A DNA stretch of 64,000 nt, from the NCBI GenBank assembly GCA_019056435.1, contig CP077641.1, forward strand, positions 558,001-622,000, in the 5' to 3' direction. A model generated the notes under the pieces. That model had not been told where the DNA came from and searched no databases. It worked only from the letters and a program-made list of their open reading frames with translations. The position numbers and the translations under genes are program-made. This document shows, one piece after another, positions 55,710 through 64,000 of the stretch (the stretch's first letter is position 1; each line of letters opens with the position of its first letter). The stretch is from Stutzerimonas stutzeri. Its GTDB lineage: Bacteria > Pseudomonadota > Gammaproteobacteria > Pseudomonadales > Pseudomonadaceae.

Positions 55710-56772
55710 TCAACCGTGGTAGCGCGCCGACAGCTCGTGAACGGACTCGATGAACGCACCGGCGTGCGCCGGATCGACTTCGGGAGTGATGCCATGGCCG
55801 AGGTTGAAGACGTGCCCCGGGCCCTGTCCATAGGCCGCGAGGATGCGCCCGACCTCGGCGCGTATGGCGTCTGGCTTGGCAAAGAGCACACTGGGATCCA
55901 TGTTGCCCTGTAGCGCAACCTTGTTGCCGACGCGCGCCCGCGCGTTGCCAATATCACAGGTCCAGTCCAGTCCCAGCGCTTCGGCCCCGGTCTCGGCCAT
56001 CGACTCGAGCCACAGCCCCCGCCCTTGGTGAAGAGAATCACCGGCACGCGGCGGCCGTCATGCTCCCGGACCAGCCCGTCGACGATTTTCTGCATGTAGG
56101 CCAGCGAGAATTCCTGGTAGGCCGCGGCCGAAAGGCTGCCGCCCCATGAGTCGAAAATCTGCACCGCCTGGGCGCCGGCCTGGATCTGCCCGTTGAGGTA
56201 GCGCGTCACCGACTGAGCGAGCTTGTCCAGCAGGGCATGCATCGCCTCAGGATTTTCATAGAGCATCGCTTTCGACTTGCGGAAGTCCTTGGACGAGCCC
56301 CCTCGACCATGTAGGTCGCCAAGGTCCAGGGGCTGCCGGAAAAGCCGATCAGCGGCACGCGCCCGTTGAGTTCACGGCGGATGGTGCGCACGGCGTCCAT
56401 CACATAACCCAGGTCCTGCTCCGGATCGGGAATCGGCAAGGCCTCGATGTCGGCCATGCTGCTGACAACCTTCTTGAAGCGCGGGCCTTCGCCAGTCTCG
56501 AAGTAAAGGCCGAGCCCCATGGCGTCCGGCACGGTGAGGATGTCGGAAAACAGGATGGCGGCGTCGAGCGGGTAGCGGTCCAGGGGTTGCAGCGTGACTT
56601 CACAGGCCAGTTCGGGGTTCATGCACAGGCTCATGAAGTCGCCAGCCTTGGCCCGGCTGGCGCGGTATTCGGGCAGGTAGCGGCCGGCCTGGCGCATCAT
56701 CCACACCGGCGTCACATCGACAGGTTGCTTGAGCAGGGCGCGGAGGAAGCGATCGTTCTTCAGGGCGGTCAT
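55710..56772 (-). CDS. hemE: Uroporphyrinogen decarboxylase HemE, frame broken twice
   Basis: Decarboxylates uroporphyrinogen III to coproporphyrinogen III in heme synthesis; essential. All parts of the 354-residue protein are found in order but in three frames: [16 protein letters not shown] (substrate-binding Arg residues), then [18 protein letters not shown] ... FDSWGG, then [16 protein letters not shown] ... [12 protein letters not shown]. One base is missing in the C run 56298-56302 and another in 56016-56020 (plus-strand coordinates). The start is ATG 56772. An essential gene with two homopolymer losses strongly points to sequence error. Confidence 0.94.
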
Positions 56773-56819
56773 GTCGGGGTTCCAGCTGAAAAGTGGCGGC
56801 ATTGTCGCAAAGCGGATAA

Positions 56820-56853
56820 CAAAAGGCACGGCGGGCGCCGTGCCTTTTGTCTA
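56820..56853 (-). terminator. Terminator downstream of gltD
   Basis: Stem AAAGGCACGGCG/CGCCGTGCCTTT with T-rich sequence on both sides. It lies between the gltD stop and the hemE start and fits the end of the gltB-gltD transcript. Confidence 0.7.
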
Positions 56854-56916
56854 TGGGCTTGATTCAGATCAGGCCTGGTCGGTGCAGCCTCTGGGGCCAC
56901 ACCGACGGCCTGGTCA

Positions 56917-58359
<1,443 letters not shown>

Positions 58360-58387
58360 CTAGCGCTCGCTGCGGGCTGCGTGACAA

Positions 58388-62896
<4,509 letters not shown>

Positions 62897-63067
62897 AGGC
62901 GCTCCAACAGCTAATTACGATATAAATCAACCTCTTACCGGATAGACGGAGCAAAGCCCTGTCTTTCACGCGGGCAAAAGGGGGAGCAGTTTACAAAGCG
63001 AATGAGAGCGGCACAAATCATTTTTGCGCGCGCCATCACGGCACGCGCGCACCTGATCCCGTCCAGA

Positions 63068-64000
63068 TCAGCGGTTGCTGCTGATTTCTTTCTGGACGCT
63101 ACCGACGGTTCTGGCCCAAGGCTTACCCGCCTTCAACGAAGCCGGCAGTGACTGGATCGCCTGGACCGCCGCGTTGCGACTGCTGAAGCTGCCATAAGTC
63201 ACGACGTAGAGCGGTTTGCCTTCATGCTGCTTGACGAAATACCGATAGCCGTCGCCATGCTGCCGAACCAGCCCTTTGGCGTTGTTCTCGTCGCGGGTCC
63301 CAAGCACCTGAACGAGATAATGCCCTGCCGGTTGGCTGGCGTACCAGCCGCTATCGGCCGGAGCAGGCTCCGCGACATCCTGACGCACCGGTTCCGAGCG
63401 CTGCGGGGCCTTTGGCTCAGCAGGCGGTACAGGTTCGGGTGTCGAGGCGCGCGGCGCCGGAGTTTCTTCGACGACCGCAGGCGAGGGCTCATTGACTTGA
63501 GGGGCAGGTTCGGGAATCGATGGTGCCGCCGCGGGCTCATCGCCTGCTTCCTCGCCCTCGCCCTCGCCCTCGCCCTCGCCTTCGAGCTCTGGCGCTCCGG
63601 ACGCCGCAAGCGGCTCGCGTACGATGGGCTCCTCGCTTGCAGGCACAGGCGCTTCGGCTTGAGCCGATTGCACACCCGATTCGGCCGCGGGGTTCGCACC
63701 AAGCGGCAGCGACGTCACGGACGGTGCCGGCTCGACGGGATCGCCGCCGCGCATGAGAAAGGCGACCGCCACAACTGCCAGCACAGCAAGCACGGCCAAC
63801 ACATGTTTCATCGGTAGAGGCAGGCGCAATCCTGACGGGCGTTTGGCCTTGGAATGTTCCATGGCATCAAGCAACTCGTCCCGCGCCGCTTCATTGATAC
63901 TGCCAGGCCAGCCCCCGGAAACGTCGTGGATCCGCGCGATCTGTTCCTCGCTCAGGCAGTCCAGCCCGCTGCCCGCTCCCCTCCAGACGCATCGCCAAAT
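63068..64000 (-). CDS. DamX-like protein with C-terminal SPOR domain (partial at window edge)
   Basis: The C-terminal part of the AAA/SPOR protein encoded upstream of gltB in Pseudomonas. Visible from the edge: the end of the ATPase part (LDCLSEEQIARIHDVSGGWPGSINEAARDELL), a single transmembrane helix (HVLAVLAVLAVVAVAFLM), a long Pro/Glu/Ala linker with an EGEGEGEG repeat, and a SPOR domain (GHYLVQVLGTRDENNAKGLV ... PLYVVTYGSF) that binds denuded peptidoglycan at the septum. One extra base in 63978-63981 seems to break the frame near the edge. The N-terminus lies outside the window. Confidence 0.85.
   Translation of the reverse strand: MWRCVWRGAGSGLDCLSEEQIARIHDVSGGWPGSINEAARDELLDAMEHSKAKRPSGLRLPLPMKHVLAVLAVLAVVAVAFLMRGGDPVEPAPSVTSLPLGANPAAESGVQSAQAEAPVPASEEPIVREPLAASGAPELEGEGEGEGEGEEAGDEPAAAPSIPEPAPQVNEPSPAVVEETPAPRASTPEPVPPAEPKAPQRSEPVRQDVAEPAPADSGWYASQPAGHYLVQVLGTRDENNAKGLVRQHGDGYRYFVKQHEGKPLYVVTYGSFSSRNAAVQAIQSLPASLKAGKPWARTVGSVQKEISSNR
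63551..63580. repeat. In-frame hexanucleotide repeat (ctcgcc, five copies)
   Basis: Five tandem copies encode the Glu-Gly run in the linker of the DamX-like protein. The unit is a multiple of three, so copy-number slippage would change linker length without breaking the frame. Confidence 0.85.

Noticed and set aside
55595-56829. hemE as a true pseudogene
   Set aside because: Heme synthesis requires it, all conserved segments are intact, and both breaks are in C5 runs like the other errors of the window.
63551-63580. CRISPR-like tandem repeats
   Set aside because: The units are six bases without spacers and lie within a coding sequence. No CRISPR array was seen anywhere in the window.

Overview
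The window is chromosomal DNA of a high-GC gammaproteobacterium, almost certainly a Pseudomonas of the stutzeri type (Stutzerimonas). The gene order rsmA-apaG-apaH-glpE-prkA-yeaH-spoVR-cca-folK-folB-plsY-tsaD-rpsU-dnaG-rpoD is the Pseudomonas core order, and the protein sequences match that genus closely.

Layout. (1) 1-16.0 kb is a conserved core block: rRNA methylation and Ap4A hydrolysis; the PrkA/YeaH/SpoVR stress trio; CCA addition; folate and phospholipid precursor steps; and the macromolecular-synthesis genes rpsU-dnaG-rpoD, closed by a CAU-anticodon tRNA. (2) 15.95-31.67 kb is an accessory segment bounded by that tRNA and an exact 46-bp copy of its 3' end. It carries a Tat-exported NmrA-like protein, an outer-membrane phospholipase A, an RND pump with its adaptor, an AraC regulator, an exported alpha/beta hydrolase, a PmtA-like methyltransferase, two paralogous exported SDR enzymes, an NTT-like/MFS transporter plus a remnant of a second copy, and a TetR regulator with a perfect palindromic operator. 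No integrase is visible. (3) 31.67-35.22 kb is a second, smaller segment ending in a decayed third copy of the tRNA end. It holds an orphan PAAR spike protein, a putative toxin with a His/Cys motif, an exported small protein and a CHAP/amidase-like protein: a candidate type VI secretion cargo cassette. (4) 35.4-37.8 kb has an SLC13-type transporter and trxC. (5) 37.9-55.3 kb is an apparently complete aryl-polyene (xanthomonadin/flexirubin-like) pigment operon: chain-length factor, acyltransferases, two ACPs, acyl-ACP ligase fused to a dehydratase, glycosyltransferase, MIO ammonia-lyase, thioesterase, LolA-like and MMPL export proteins, a flavin-dependent-halogenase-like enzyme, lipoproteins, two ketosynthases, dehydratase and ketoreductase. 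(6) 55.4-64 kb is core again: a small protein, hemE, gltD, gltB and the C-terminal part of a DamX-like SPOR protein, all but the first on the minus strand.

An important caution: at least fourteen genes, including the essential rpoD and hemE (hit twice), are broken by single-base gains or losses, nearly all in short homopolymers (mostly C/G). The uniform pattern is best explained by sequencing/assembly error, not gene decay. I annotate these as whole genes and give the site of each frame break.
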